Assembly (NCBI GenBank): GCA_001942045.1
Contig: MSTD01000013.1
Span: 70,823-134,822, forward strand
Direction of reading: 5' to 3'
DNA from: Mycolicibacterium porcinum
Lineage (GTDB): Bacteria > Actinomycetota > Actinomycetes > Mycobacteriales > Mycobacteriaceae
DNA: 64,000 nt
The translations under genes were made by a program, and so were the position numbers. Below the pieces are notes generated by a model, which had not been told where the DNA came from, searched no databases, and worked only from the letters and a program-made list of their open reading frames with translations. Numbering within the stretch: the first letter of the stretch is position 1; the number at the start of each line of letters is the position of its first letter. Positions 38,792-48,876 of the stretch are shown here, in pieces.

Positions 38792-39776
38792 AGCCTTCGA
38801 GCTGTCGAAATCCGGCGACGGTGTCGGCCAGCGTGATTCGCGGATCTCGGTAGGTGATGCCGAAGTCGCGTTCGCTCGGTGAGTCGTCCGACGCCGGCAT
38901 CTGCGTGTAGTACTGCATCCCGGCCTCGGTGAACGGGGTCTGGAACGGCAGGAACGGCCCCATCCGGTCGAGTACCTGGCCGGCCACCCGCAGCACGGTG
39001 TCGGGCACCGGGACTGCGAACATGGTCTTGTCGCCGACCTCGGTGAGCAGCTTGGCCAGTTGGTCCACCGGGATGCGATGTCCGCCCGCCATGTAGCGGC
39101 GCGGGCCGCGCCCGGGTTCCAGCAGCGCCACGTGCAGGGCGGCCAGGTCTCGACCGTCGACAATGGTCCAGGCCGCACTCCGCCCGGGGATCGCCCCGAG
39201 TTGCAGCGCGGCGGCCACGCCCTCGCCGGCCTCACCGAACTGGTTGCCCACCGGCGGACCCATCACCATGCCGGGATAGGTGATGTTCACCGGAGCGCCG
39301 GCGTCCTGCATTCCGCGGGCATAGATTTCGACCTGCGCCTTGGACCGCCCGTAGCCGTCCGTCCCGCCGAACACCGGCAGGTCGGCCTCCAGGGTCTCCA
39401 CATCGGGATTGAACAGCGCGGTGATGCTCGAAACGTGGATGATCGGATCGAGGCCGAGCTCGACTGCCCCGCCGAGCACGTTGCGCGCACCGTCCATGTT
39501 GGTGCTCATCATCTGCGCGGTCTGGCTCGGATCGGTGGCGACCAGTGCGGCACTGTGCAGGACGGCGTCGCAGCCGTCGAGTGCGCGCATGACCGAGTCG
39601 CGGTCGGTGATGTCGCCGACGGCATGGTCGGAAACGTCGACCCCCAGCTTGGCGACGCTGGTGTGCAGCCGGTCCGGATTGCGCACCAGGAAACGAACGG
39701 AATGGCCGGCGTCGGCAATCGCTTTCGCGCTCCAGCCGCCCACAAATCCGGTACCGCCGGTGACCAACACGCGCAT
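38790..39776 (-). CDS. NAD(P)-dependent epimerase/dehydratase (extended SDR)
   Basis: 328 residues with Rossmann motif TGGTGFVGG (6-14), catalytic Ser117 region HVSSITALF and Tyr142/Lys146 in GYGRSKAQVE. Resembles dihydroflavonol-reductase-like and steroid-dehydrogenase-like SDRs. Substrate unknown. It follows the sulfatase on the same strand after about 159 bases. Confidence 0.9.
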   Translation of the reverse strand: MRVLVTGGTGFVGGWSAKAIADAGHSVRFLVRNPDRLHTSVAKLGVDVSDHAVGDITDRDSVMRALDGCDAVLHSAALVATDPSQTAQMMSTNMDGARNVLGGAVELGLDPIIHVSSITALFNPDVETLEADLPVFGGTDGYGRSKAQVEIYARGMQDAGAPVNITYPGMVMGPPVGNQFGEAGEGVAAALQLGAIPGRSAAWTIVDGRDLAALHVALLEPGRGPRRYMAGGHRIPVDQLAKLLTEVGDKTMFAVPVPDTVLRVAGQVLDRMGPFLPFQTPFTEAGMQYYTQMPASDDSPSERDFGITYRDPRITLADTVAGFRQLEG

Positions 39777-39855
39777 GACGCCAACCTCCCAGCGAACAGA
39801 ACGACTGTCGCAAGGACGCTAGTACGTCAGGAGCCGGAAGGAAGCGTTTTCAGCC

Positions 39856-39947
39856 CGGCTCAGCCTCCGTGCCCAATTTGTCGGCTCAGCCTCTGTTCCA
39901 GATTGTCGGCTCAGCCTCCGTGCCCAATTGTCGGCTCAGCCTCCGCG
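39856..39947. repeat. Tandem repeat, about 25-bp unit, 3.6 copies
   Basis: Units at 39856-39881, 39882-39906, 39907-39931 and a partial one at 39932-39947, each beginning CGGCTCAGCCTC. The last is the 3-prime end of the sulfatase gene, so the array repeats that gene's final codons and stop into the intergenic space. Confidence 0.9.
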
Positions 39948-41603
39948 AAGCGTGGCGAGCTCCTTCATGTTCGCCAACCCCTGCTCCTGCGCCTCGTTGA
40001 GAAACTCCGGCAGCGGGGCCCGCAGTTCGGGGAGCACCTCGTGGTCGAGTAGCCCCTGCAGCTCAGCCTGTTTGGCGCTGCGATCGGCCACGTTGTCGAG
40101 TTCCTGAACTCCGGAATCGGTTGCGTAGTCGTACAACTCGTGATGGATCGGCCGTGTGGTATCGATGTCCATCGAACCGGGCTTCCAGTACGTGTACATG
40201 CCCAGCTTGGCTTCAGGGGTACGCACGGCCACGATGTGACTGGGCGCCGAGGTCGGGATCTCGGTCGGCGGGCCGTCAGCACCGAAGAACTTCTTTGCCA
40301 TAGGGGATTTCATCAGCGCGGCCATCTCCTCGACCGACATGTCATCGGTGGCATGCGCGATCCACGGCCGGCCCTTTGCCGTTGCGTCGGAGGCGATTTC
40401 GGCGATGTCGGCGCGTCCGGACAGGTAGGAGTAGCGGGAGTCCGAGCGCCAGCTCGCGCCGCCGTGCGCGATGGTCATCAGCAGTGCCGCCAGGTCGGCG
40501 CTGGACGTGAGCTGTGTGCGGGTGGCGCCGGCGTCAGGTGTCAGATGACCTGACGGGTCACGGATGTAGAGCGGCACTCGGATGCTCTCCTCGTACACGG
40601 CGGCGCCCTTGCCGCGCAGGCCGTGCGAGCCGGCGTACTCGCCGTGGTCAGAGGTGAACACCACGACGGTGTTGTCGTCGATCTCCGGCCGGGCCGCGAG
40701 AGTGTCGAGCACCCGGCCGATCTGGGTGTCCACCTGCTGGTGCAGCCAGAGATACATGTCCAGGCACCGCGCCCACTGCGCGGCAGCTTCCGGTCCGGTG
40801 TAGTCCATCGCGCCGGTCATCAACGGCGACATGAAGTTCATGTAGTCGATCTGCAACTGGGGCTTGCCGCGCCGCCGCAGATCCTCCGCGGTTTCGAAGT
40901 TCACCGGCTTCGTCGTGAACCGGCGCGGAACATCGTCCGGCAGAGGATTTTTCGGCCACCAGCAGATGTCATGCGGATTGACCAGCGACACCGTGGTGCA
41001 CCAAGGGCCCTCGTTGGCGTGGGCATCGAACCAGCCGGCGAACTGATCGACGATCGACGGGTCCTGCTGCAGGCCCTGGTTCGGCGCACCGTTGGGGGAC
41101 GGGTAGGTGCCGCCGGAGAACCCGTGCACGTCCAGGCCATCGGGGGTGTTGTCCGCCATGCTGCCCAGATGCCATTTGCCCCACCACCAGGTGCGGTAGC
41201 CGGCGTCGCGCAGCATCGTTCCCCAGGTCGGGAACCGGGCCGCCAGCGTCGACTCGGTGGGCCCTTCACCGGTGTACAGACACCCGGTCTGGTGGGAGTA
41301 CAGCCCGGTGGTCAGCACCCCGCGCGACGGTGTGCACATGTTCGACGCGCTGTAGTGCGAACCGAACGATGTGCTGCGCGCCCGGAGCCGGTCGAGATTC
41401 GGCAGCAGGGCACCGAGTTGTTCGGTATCGGGGAACCATTGCGGCGCCCGCATCTGGTCCACGATGACGACGAGGATGTTGGGCTGGCCGGCCACGCTCG
41501 GCGTGCGCCTGCCCAGTAATTCATACCCGCCGAATCCCACCGCGGCCGCGCCGGCGGCCACTGCCGCGCCACCTAGGACTGTCCGTCTGCTGAGCTCTGC
41601 CAT
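39936..41603 (-). CDS. Tat-exported sulfatase
   Basis: 555 residues. A twin-arginine signal (SRRTVLGGAAVAAGAA) exports the folded enzyme. The formylglycine-forming motif is C90-T-P-S-R in NMCTPSRGVLTTG; metal ligands appear in VIVDQMRAP, and FTSDHGEYAGSHGL. A Cys-type sulfatase needs a formylglycine-generating enzyme encoded elsewhere. It resembles choline-sulfatase/arylsulfatase A enzymes; the substrate is uncertain. Confidence 0.92.
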   Translation of the reverse strand: MAELSRRTVLGGAAVAAGAAAVGFGGYELLGRRTPSVAGQPNILVVIVDQMRAPQWFPDTEQLGALLPNLDRLRARSTSFGSHYSASNMCTPSRGVLTTGLYSHQTGCLYTGEGPTESTLAARFPTWGTMLRDAGYRTWWWGKWHLGSMADNTPDGLDVHGFSGGTYPSPNGAPNQGLQQDPSIVDQFAGWFDAHANEGPWCTTVSLVNPHDICWWPKNPLPDDVPRRFTTKPVNFETAEDLRRRGKPQLQIDYMNFMSPLMTGAMDYTGPEAAAQWARCLDMYLWLHQQVDTQIGRVLDTLAARPEIDDNTVVVFTSDHGEYAGSHGLRGKGAAVYEESIRVPLYIRDPSGHLTPDAGATRTQLTSSADLAALLMTIAHGGASWRSDSRYSYLSGRADIAEIASDATAKGRPWIAHATDDMSVEEMAALMKSPMAKKFFGADGPPTEIPTSAPSHIVAVRTPEAKLGMYTYWKPGSMDIDTTRPIHHELYDYATDSGVQELDNVADRSAKQAELQGLLDHEVLPELRAPLPEFLNEAQEQGLANMKELATLRGG

Positions 41604-41636
41604 GTCCTCACGTTAGGCCTCGCTACGATCGGTCGA

Positions 41637-42191
41637 GTGTTGACGGCCCAAGATCCAGTGACCTGGGAGCCGCGGCGCATTGCCGTCGCCGGGGTATCGG
41701 GGTCGGGGAAGACGACTCTTGCGACGCGTCTGTCGCGCGCGTTCGGCCTTCCGTACGTCGAGATCGACAGCCTCTATCACGGGCCCGGGTGGGAGCCCCG
41801 AACCACGTTCGTCAGCGACGTCGAGCGATTCATCGCGGGAGATTCCTGGGTGATCGAATGGCAGTATCGCGCCGTGCGCGGCCAGATCTTGGCGCGAGCG
41901 GACACCCTGCTGTGGCTCGACCTACCGACCCCGGTGGCGATGCGCCAGTTGACGCGTCGCACTGTTCGCAGACGCGTCGGCCGTCTCGAATTGTGGAACG
42001 GCAACACCGAACCACCGCTGCGCACGATTTTCACCGACCGTGACCACATCTTGCGGTGGGGCTTCCGCACCCGAAACAAGCTCCGCGACACCGTCCCCAC
42101 GCTGGGATCGCAGGTGCCCCATCTGCACATCGTCCGCTTCACCCGCCACCGTGACGTCGAAGCCTGGCTGAGCCGCGTTGCTCCCACCTGA
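41637..42191 (+). CDS. P-loop NTPase, adenylate-kinase-like (FlaR/topology-modulation type)
   Basis: 184 residues with Walker A GVSGSGKTT (19-27), the pattern PYVEIDSLYHGPGWEPR and a lid-like Arg-rich segment RQLTRRTVRRRVGR. This is the layout of the 'DNA topology modulation' FlaR-like kinases, whose real substrate is unknown. GTG start at 41637, just after the divergent sulfatase start. Confidence 0.85.
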   Translation: MLTAQDPVTWEPRRIAVAGVSGSGKTTLATRLSRAFGLPYVEIDSLYHGPGWEPRTTFVSDVERFIAGDSWVIEWQYRAVRGQILARADTLLWLDLPTPVAMRQLTRRTVRRRVGRLELWNGNTEPPLRTIFTDRDHILRWGFRTRNKLRDTVPTLGSQVPHLHIVRFTRHRDVEAWLSRVAPT

Positions 42192-42226
42192 ACAAAGTCA
42201 ACCCACGGCGCCGCTACCGTGGGGGC

Positions 42227-43744
42227 GTGACAGCTCAAAGACGTGTGGACGCAGATTTCCTGGAGCTGCCCCGGTTCGAGTTGGCTGACGCGGCGTTGTC
42301 TGCGGCAGCCTCGGCCGGCGCCAGCTATGCCGACCTGCGGATTCACCGCATCACCACTGAGATCATCCAATTGCGCGACGGTGAGTTGGAGATGTCGGTG
42401 GTCAACCGCGAGGTCGGTCTGGCGGTGCGGGTGATCGTCGACGGCACCTGGGGGTTCGCCTCCCACGCCGAGCTGGCGCCCGGGGTGGCCGCAGAGACCG
42501 CGCGCCGTGCGGTGGAGGTCGCCACGACGCTGGCGTCGCTGAACGCCGAACGCATCGAACTGGCCGGCGAACCGGTCTACACCGATGTGACGTGGGTGTC
42601 CGACTACGGTGTCGACCCGTTCGTCGTTCCCGCCGCGGACAAGATCGGGCTGCTCGGCGAGTACTCGGGCCGGTTGCTGGCGGCCGACGGTGTGGACCAT
42701 GTGTCGGCGGGCGCGCACGCGGTCAAGGAGCAGACCTTCTACGCCGACACGTTCGGATCCTCGATCACCCAGCAGCGGGTCCGGGTAATGCCGACGATGG
42801 AGGCGGTGGCCGTCGACTCGGCGGCCGGGTCGTTCGAGACCATGCGCACACTGGCCCCGCCGACGGCGCGGGGGTGGGAAGCGCTGGCCGGGGACGACGT
42901 GTGGGACTGGACCTCCGAACTGGCCGAGCTGCCCACGCTGCTGGCCGAGAAGACCAAGGCGCCTTCGGTTGTTGCCGGACCCACCGACCTGGTCATCGAC
43001 CCGTCGAACCTGTGGTTGACGATTCACGAATCGATCGGGCATGCCACCGAATACGACCGGGCGATCGGCTACGAGGCGGCCTATGCCGGGACGTCGTTCG
43101 CCACTCCGGACAAGCTCGGCACCATGCGCTACGGCTCGCCGGTGATGAACGTGACGGCTGATCGCACTGTGGAATTCGGCTTGGCCACGGTCGGTTTCGA
43201 TGACGAAGGGGTACGTGCGCAGAGTTGGGATCTGGTGCGCGACGGTGTCTTCGTCGGCTATCAGCTGGACCGGGTGTTCGCGCCGCGGCTCGGCGAAGCA
43301 CGCTCCAACGGCTGCTCGTATGCCGATTCACCGCATCACGTTCCGATCCAGCGCATGGCCAACGTCTCATTGCAGCCCGGCCCGGAGGACCTCAGCACAG
43401 CGGACCTGATCTCGCGGGTGTCCGACGGTATCTACGTCGTCGGGGACAAGTCGTGGTCGATTGACATGCAGCGCTACAACTTCCAGTTCACCGGTCAGAG
43501 GTTCTACCGGATCCGCGACGGCCGGCTCGACGGTCAGCTGCGCGACGTGGCCTACCAGGCCACCACGACGGACTTCTGGGGTGCGATGGAAGCCGTCGGC
43601 GGGCCGTCCACCTGGCGCCTCGGTGGGGCGTTCAACTGCGGCAAGGCCCAGCCCGGGCAGGTGGCACCGGTCAGTCATGGCTGCCCGAGCGCACTGTTCC
43701 GCGGCATCAACGTACTGAACACCCGAACGGAGGGCGGCCGATGA
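42227..43744 (+). CDS. tldD: Metalloprotease TldD
   Basis: TldD and TldE form a heterodimeric zinc protease that degrades unfolded peptides and, in E. coli, matures microcin B17 and degrades CcdA. The 505 residues carry the catalytic HESIGH (267-272) and the third zinc ligand Cys471 in FNCGKAQPGQ. GTG start; its stop overlaps tldE by four bases. Equivalent to Rv2315c. Confidence 0.95.
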   Translation: MTAQRRVDADFLELPRFELADAALSAAASAGASYADLRIHRITTEIIQLRDGELEMSVVNREVGLAVRVIVDGTWGFASHAELAPGVAAETARRAVEVATTLASLNAERIELAGEPVYTDVTWVSDYGVDPFVVPAADKIGLLGEYSGRLLAADGVDHVSAGAHAVKEQTFYADTFGSSITQQRVRVMPTMEAVAVDSAAGSFETMRTLAPPTARGWEALAGDDVWDWTSELAELPTLLAEKTKAPSVVAGPTDLVIDPSNLWLTIHESIGHATEYDRAIGYEAAYAGTSFATPDKLGTMRYGSPVMNVTADRTVEFGLATVGFDDEGVRAQSWDLVRDGVFVGYQLDRVFAPRLGEARSNGCSYADSPHHVPIQRMANVSLQPGPEDLSTADLISRVSDGIYVVGDKSWSIDMQRYNFQFTGQRFYRIRDGRLDGQLRDVAYQATTTDFWGAMEAVGGPSTWRLGGAFNCGKAQPGQVAPVSHGCPSALFRGINVLNTRTEGGR

Positions 43745-45102
43745 TCGGCGCACAGCAGGTCGTCGACATCGCTTTGGGTGCAGCGGATCCCGGGCTTGAA
43801 ACCATGGTGCTGGTCACCGACCGGTCCGACGCCTCGCTGCGGTGGGCCGGAAATTCGATGACCACCAACGGTGAGACGGTCAGCCGCACCATCACGGTGA
43901 TCTCGATCGTGCGCCGCGGGGACAAGGCGCACGCCGGGTCGGTGCGCTCGACCGAAGTGGATCCGGCGGTGATCCCGGAACTGGTGGCCGCCGCCCAGCG
44001 CGCCGCCGCGGCCTCACCCGAGGCGCGGGATGCCGCTCCGCCGTTGCCGGCCGCGGGTCTGCCTGCCGACTGGGATGCACCGGTGGTGGGCACCGGTGCA
44101 CAGGTGTTCAGCGGCATCGCCGGCGATCTGGCCAAGGGTTTCGCCGGGTCCGACCAGCTTTACGGATACGCCCGCCATGTCATGGAGACGACCTTCCTGG
44201 CGACCTCCACCGGGCTGCGCCGGCGCTACACCCAACCGACCGGGTCGGTCGAGATCAACGCCAAGCGAGACGGGGCGAGTGCTTGGGCCGGGGTGAGCAC
44301 CCCGGATTTCGTTGATGTTCAGGTGGATTCGCTGCTCGACGAGCTGTCACTGAAGCTGGGGTGGGCCGAGCGCACGGTCGAGTTGCCGGCCGGTCGCTAC
44401 GAGACATTGATGCCGCCCTCGACGGTGGCCGACATGATGATCTATCTGACTTGGGCGATGGACGGCCGTGGGGCGCAGGAGGGCCGCACCGCGCTGTCGG
44501 CACCCGGCGGCACCCGGGTGGGCGAGAAGCTCACCGATCTGGGCCTCACGCTGTACTCGGACCCGTTCGCGGGGGAGTTGGCCTGCCAACCGTTCGTCGC
44601 AGTTCCGAGCTCGTCCGAGCGAGTGTCGATCTTCGACAACGGCTTGGACATCGGCCGGGTGGACTGGATCCGCGACGGGGCGGTCAATGCGCTCGCCTAT
44701 CCACGGGCGGTGGCCGCCGAATACGGCACACCCGTCGCGGTGCCTGCCGACAATCTGTTGATGACCGGTGGCGCAATCGAATTGGCCGATATGATCGCCG
44801 GCACCGAGCGCGGCCTGCTGCTCACCACGTTGTGGTACATCCGCGAGGTCGACCCGACCGTGCTGCTGCTGACGGGGCTGACCCGTGACGGCGTCTACCT
44901 GATCGAGGACGGCGAAGTGACGGCCGCGGTGAACAACTTCCGGTTCAACGAGAGCCCGCTCGATCTGTTGCGCCGCGCCTCGGAGGCCGGCCTCAGCGAG
45001 GTTACGTTGCCGCGCGAGTGGGGCGACTGGGCCACTCGGGCGTCCATGCCGACGCTGCGGATCCCGGACTTCCACATGTCCTCGGTGAGCCAGGCACAAT
45101 GA
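43741..45102 (+). CDS. tldE: TldE/PmbA subunit
   Basis: Partner of TldD, 453 residues, without a HExxH motif as expected for the non-catalytic half that shapes the chamber. Family features include RWAGNSMTTNGET near residue 35 and the C-terminal PVGxx-type core GTPVAVPADNLLMTGGAIEL. Translationally coupled to tldD. Confidence 0.93.
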   Translation: MIGAQQVVDIALGAADPGLETMVLVTDRSDASLRWAGNSMTTNGETVSRTITVISIVRRGDKAHAGSVRSTEVDPAVIPELVAAAQRAAAASPEARDAAPPLPAAGLPADWDAPVVGTGAQVFSGIAGDLAKGFAGSDQLYGYARHVMETTFLATSTGLRRRYTQPTGSVEINAKRDGASAWAGVSTPDFVDVQVDSLLDELSLKLGWAERTVELPAGRYETLMPPSTVADMMIYLTWAMDGRGAQEGRTALSAPGGTRVGEKLTDLGLTLYSDPFAGELACQPFVAVPSSSERVSIFDNGLDIGRVDWIRDGAVNALAYPRAVAAEYGTPVAVPADNLLMTGGAIELADMIAGTERGLLLTTLWYIREVDPTVLLLTGLTRDGVYLIEDGEVTAAVNNFRFNESPLDLLRRASEAGLSEVTLPREWGDWATRASMPTLRIPDFHMSSVSQAQ

Positions 45103-45109
45103 GGTAAGG

Positions 45110-45793
45110 GTGTTGTCCCAACGGCAATTCACGGTGCACGGCCCGTCCCATTGGGCCGCTATCGCCGTGTTCGTCGTCGGGACGCTGCTGCTGGTCTGGC
45201 TCGGACACCGCCAGACCGAACCTCAATCCCGGCGCTTCGGCCGCATTCTGGGCGTGCTGACGGCCGCGATCTACGTCGCGATGTTGGCCTACACGCTCAT
45301 TCCGCCGTCGATCGAGCGGTCCGTACCGTTGCGCTTGACCGACCTCGCGACCGTGGTCGGCGCGTACGCACTGTGGTCGCGGCGGCATTGGGCGTACGTG
45401 CTCACCTACTACTGGGGCCTGGTGCTCAGTACTCAGGCGCTGGTCTCACCCGTGCTCAAGAGTCCGGATTTCCCGCACTACGAGTTCCTGGCGTTCTGGT
45501 CCATCCACCTGCTGGTGGTGTGGGCGGCCATCTATTTGACGTGGGGCCGCGGTATGCGGCCGCACTGGCGGGACTATCGGCTCGTGGTGGTGGTGACCGC
45601 GGTGTGGGCCGTTGTCACCATGACGTTCAACGGTATTGCCGGAACCAACTACGGTTTCCTGAACGCCAAACCCACCACCGCGTCGCTGTTGGACGTGATG
45701 GGTCCGTGGCCGGTCTACGTCTTGGTGGCGAGTGCATTGGTGGCTGTGGTGTGGGCACTGATGACCTGGCCGTGGGAACGGCGCAGGCCCTAG
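45110..45793 (+). CDS. YwaF/TIGR02206-family membrane protein
   Basis: 227 residues, six or seven helices, with the family features FTVHGPSHWAAI at the start, LPLxxCDLA-like PLRLTDLATVVGAYAL, and NGIAGTNYGFLNAKPTTASLLDVMGPWPVY near the end. Function unknown. GTG start eight bases after tldE; the stop overlaps the convergent symporter gene. Confidence 0.88.
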   Translation: MLSQRQFTVHGPSHWAAIAVFVVGTLLLVWLGHRQTEPQSRRFGRILGVLTAAIYVAMLAYTLIPPSIERSVPLRLTDLATVVGAYALWSRRHWAYVLTYYWGLVLSTQALVSPVLKSPDFPHYEFLAFWSIHLLVVWAAIYLTWGRGMRPHWRDYRLVVVVTAVWAVVTMTFNGIAGTNYGFLNAKPTTASLLDVMGPWPVYVLVASALVAVVWALMTWPWERRRP

Positions 45794-47256
45794 GCGCGGA
45801 CGACCTCGGTGGTGTCCCGCCCGGCCAACCGGTCATCCCACACCTGCAGCACGTCGGCGGAGGTGCGTGGTGTCACCAGGCTCACCACGACGTAGGTGAT
45901 CAGGCTAGCCACCAGGCCGTAGTAGATGGGCTCGTTGGCCAGCACGTCGCCGACCACCGCCATGGTGCCGAGCGTGACGAGGGTGCCGACCCCCATGGCC
46001 GCCAGCGCACCGGCACCGGTGGCCCGCTTCCACAGGAAGCCACCGAGGATCGGCACCAGCAAGCCCCCGACGAGGATGTCGTAGGCGATGGTCAATGCGC
46101 CGACGACATCGTTGAGCAGCGCGGCGATGACGATGACGATGATGCCGAGTACCGCGACGTAGCGGCGGTCGGAATGCACGTCCACTTCCGGGTTTTCGGT
46201 CTCTTCGGGCTTGCGGCCCACCAACCGCAGCAGCATCGGCTTGATGTCGGTGCGGGCCACGGTGGCGGTTGCGATCAGGGCACCCGATGCCGTCGACATC
46301 ATCGCGGCGACCGCCGCCGCGAGGACGATGCCGCTGATCCCCACGGGCAGAATCGCTTCCGCGATCTGCGCGTAGACGTCGTCCTTGGCCTTGATGTCGG
46401 GCATGAAGGTCGATGCGGCCAAACCGATCAGTGCGCCGGCGATTCCGTAGAACACGCAGTAGATCGCGGCCGTGGTCCCACCCCAGCGGGCAACCTGCGG
46501 GGAGCGTGCGGTGAACACTCGCTGCCAGATGTCCTGTCCGATCAGCATTCCGAAGCTGTAGACGACGAAGAACGTGATGATGGTGTCGGTACCGATGGAG
46601 GTGAGGCTGAACACGGCGTCCCCGGCGCGCTCCCGGATACCGTCGAAGCCGCCGGCCCGGTGCCAGGTGAACGGCAGCAGCAGGAAGAACACGCCGATGG
46701 TCTTGAGGACGAACTGCACCATGTCGGTCAGGGTGATGGACCACATGCCGCCGATCGACGAGTACAGCATGACGACCATGCCGCCGATCACCACCGAAAG
46801 CGTTCGGCCCGTGCCGAACAGCACGTTGAACACCGTCGCGTAGGCGATGGTCGAGGTGACCGACAGCATCAGCGTGTAGGCCGCCATGACGACACCGGAG
46901 GCCGAGGTCGCATCCACCCCGTAGCGCAGGCTCAGCATCTGCGCGACGGTGTAGACCCGCAGGCGCTGGATGGGTCCGGCGAAGAACAGGCTCAGGGCCA
47001 GCAGGCCGATGGCGATCGCCACCACCAGCCACATCCCGGAGATGCCCCACTTGTAGCCGAGACCTACACCGCCCACGGTGGAGGCACCGCCGAGCACGAC
47101 GGCGGCCATGGTGCCGGTATACAGCGTCGGCCCGAGGCGCCGGCCCGCGACCAGGAAGTCAGCGGAGTCCTTGGTCCGGGTCTTTCCCCAGAACCCGAAG
47201 GCGAGCATCGCGACGAGATAGATGACGACGATCGCGATATCGACTGGTTTACCCAC
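45790..47256 (-). CDS. Sodium:solute symporter
   Basis: 488 residues, about 13 helices, SSS family. Seen: DFLVAGRRLGPTLYTGTMAA near residue 35, YSSIGGMWSITLTDMVQF, and IVLAAAVAAMMSTASGALIA with the Ser/Thr of the Na2 site. Last gene of the four-gene operon; it follows the ThDP enzyme by 15 bases. Its substrate is probably the compound or product handled by the operon enzymes. Confidence 0.9.
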   Translation of the reverse strand: MGKPVDIAIVVIYLVAMLAFGFWGKTRTKDSADFLVAGRRLGPTLYTGTMAAVVLGGASTVGGVGLGYKWGISGMWLVVAIAIGLLALSLFFAGPIQRLRVYTVAQMLSLRYGVDATSASGVVMAAYTLMLSVTSTIAYATVFNVLFGTGRTLSVVIGGMVVMLYSSIGGMWSITLTDMVQFVLKTIGVFFLLLPFTWHRAGGFDGIRERAGDAVFSLTSIGTDTIITFFVVYSFGMLIGQDIWQRVFTARSPQVARWGGTTAAIYCVFYGIAGALIGLAASTFMPDIKAKDDVYAQIAEAILPVGISGIVLAAAVAAMMSTASGALIATATVARTDIKPMLLRLVGRKPEETENPEVDVHSDRRYVAVLGIIVIVIAALLNDVVGALTIAYDILVGGLLVPILGGFLWKRATGAGALAAMGVGTLVTLGTMAVVGDVLANEPIYYGLVASLITYVVVSLVTPRTSADVLQVWDDRLAGRDTTEVVRA

Positions 47257-47271
47257 GATGATTCCTTCGGT

Positions 47272-48876
47272 TCAGAGGTGAGTGGGATCGAACATCTTGA
47301 GCACTGCGGGCAGGACGACCACGGCCGGGCCCTCGGTGTCGAATGTGGCGGCCACGATGTCTCCGACGTTGTCGGGGGTGGCGGTGTGCGCGGGTATTCC
47401 GAAACTCTCCGCGAGCCGGGCGAAGTCGGGCCGGGCCAGTTCGGTGGCCGTCGCGGTGCCGAACTCGGCGGTCATGTACTCGCGAAGGATGCCGTAGCCG
47501 CCGTCATCGACGATCAGCCAGGTGATGTTGGCGTCGTGTTGCCGGGCCGTGGCGAGCTCGGCGATCGAGTACATGCCGCCGCCGTCGCCGGACACCGCGA
47601 ATGTGCGTTCGCCGGTGGCGATCGCGGCGGCCAGTGCGGCGGGGAAGGCGAATCCCAAACCGCCTGCACCCTGGGCGGAATGGAAGGCACCGTTCTGGGG
47701 ATCCCACGCTGACCAGGCCCAGTAGCCGGCGATCGTCATGTCCCAGAAGGTGTGAGTGCCCGACGGCACCGCCGCCCGCAGGTCGGCCATCAGCCGCAGT
47801 TCGGTCGCCACCTCCTGGCCGGCCAGCCTGTCCTGCACAGCCTTTCGCAGCTCCGCTGCCTGGACGGCGCCGGCGGTGTTGTCGCGCGCGTCGACCAGCT
47901 CGGTCAGCGCGCGCATGGCCCGCGCGGCATCGGCGTGGATGGCGAGCGCGGGATGGTTGGCCTCGAGCACGCGCGCCTCGGCATCGATGTGGATCAGCCG
48001 GCCCCGCAAGGCGAACGTGAAGTAGTTGCTGGTGACCTCGCCCATCGCGGTACCGACGGCCACCAGTACGTCAGCATTCTCCAGCATCTCGGTGGTGTAG
48101 CGGTCCTCGATCCACGACGCGGCCGACAGCGGATGGTCGAAGGAGATGGCACCCTTGCCGCCGACCGTGGAAACCACCGGGGCGCCGAGCTTCTCGGCGA
48201 GGGCGACCAGGGCCTCCGTGCCACCGGGTGAGCGCCGCACACCGCCGCCGGCCAGAATGACCGGTCGCTGCGCGCCGTTCAGCAATGTCGCGGCGTCCTG
48301 GATCAATTCGGCCCGCGGGGCACGCTGCGTCGGCGCCACCTCGATTGCCGCGACCGGCGGTACCGTCGTCGGCTCCAGCAGGACGTCCTGCGGGATCTCC
48401 ACCCAGGTCGGCCCGGCCGGCGCCGAGCGCGCCAACGCGTACGCGTCGGCGATCAGGCTCGGGATCTCGGCCGCCTGCCGCACGGTGGCAACGCTTTTCG
48501 TGACGTTCGCCGCACTGGCCTTCTGATCGTCGAGCTGGTGCAGCATGCCGCGGCGTAGGCCCATGCCGGCCCGCGGTACCTGACTGGCGATCACGAGCAC
48601 CGGAACCCCGGTGGCATAGGCCTCCTGCAGTGCACCGAGAGCGGTCAACGCCCCCGGCCCGGTGGACAGGAAGAGCACGCCGACCTCGCCGGTGACGCGG
48701 CTGTAGCCGTCGGCGCCGAACGCCGAGTTGTTCTCCACCCGGGAGCTGACGAACGTCAGATCGCTGCGCCGGATGGCGTCGAACAGGCCCAGCGCGTTCT
48801 GGCCGGGGATGCCGAACACATGCGAGACACCCAGCGCGGTCAGGGTTTCGACGACCAGGTCGCCGCCGTTACGCAT
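47272..48876 (-). CDS. Thiamine-diphosphate-dependent decarboxylase (AruI-like candidate)
   Basis: 534 residues of the acetolactate synthase/benzoylformate decarboxylase superfamily: activating Glu48 in [15 protein letters not shown], central domain, and the cofactor motif [19 protein letters not shown] with [10 protein letters not shown]. The neighbouring ureohydrolase suggests 2-ketoarginine decarboxylase (AruI), which makes 4-guanidinobutyraldehyde in the arginine transaminase pathway; that is inference. Overlaps the ureohydrolase by eight bases. Confidence 0.85.
   Translation of the reverse strand: MRNGGDLVVETLTALGVSHVFGIPGQNALGLFDAIRRSDLTFVSSRVENNSAFGADGYSRVTGEVGVLFLSTGPGALTALGALQEAYATGVPVLVIASQVPRAGMGLRRGMLHQLDDQKASAANVTKSVATVRQAAEIPSLIADAYALARSAPAGPTWVEIPQDVLLEPTTVPPVAAIEVAPTQRAPRAELIQDAATLLNGAQRPVILAGGGVRRSPGGTEALVALAEKLGAPVVSTVGGKGAISFDHPLSAASWIEDRYTTEMLENADVLVAVGTAMGEVTSNYFTFALRGRLIHIDAEARVLEANHPALAIHADAARAMRALTELVDARDNTAGAVQAAELRKAVQDRLAGQEVATELRLMADLRAAVPSGTHTFWDMTIAGYWAWSAWDPQNGAFHSAQGAGGLGFAFPAALAAAIATGERTFAVSGDGGGMYSIAELATARQHDANITWLIVDDGGYGILREYMTAEFGTATATELARPDFARLAESFGIPAHTATPDNVGDIVAATFDTEGPAVVVLPAVLKMFDPTHL

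Noticed and set aside
39856..39947. Possible CRISPR array
   Set aside because: Units are contiguous with no unique spacers, and no cas genes occur in the window.
45151..47712. An 853-codon plus-strand open frame opposite the symporter and ThDP genes
   Set aside because: It is rich in His/Arg/Gln/Asp with no hydrophobic pattern, as expected for the antisense of GC-rich membrane-protein genes.
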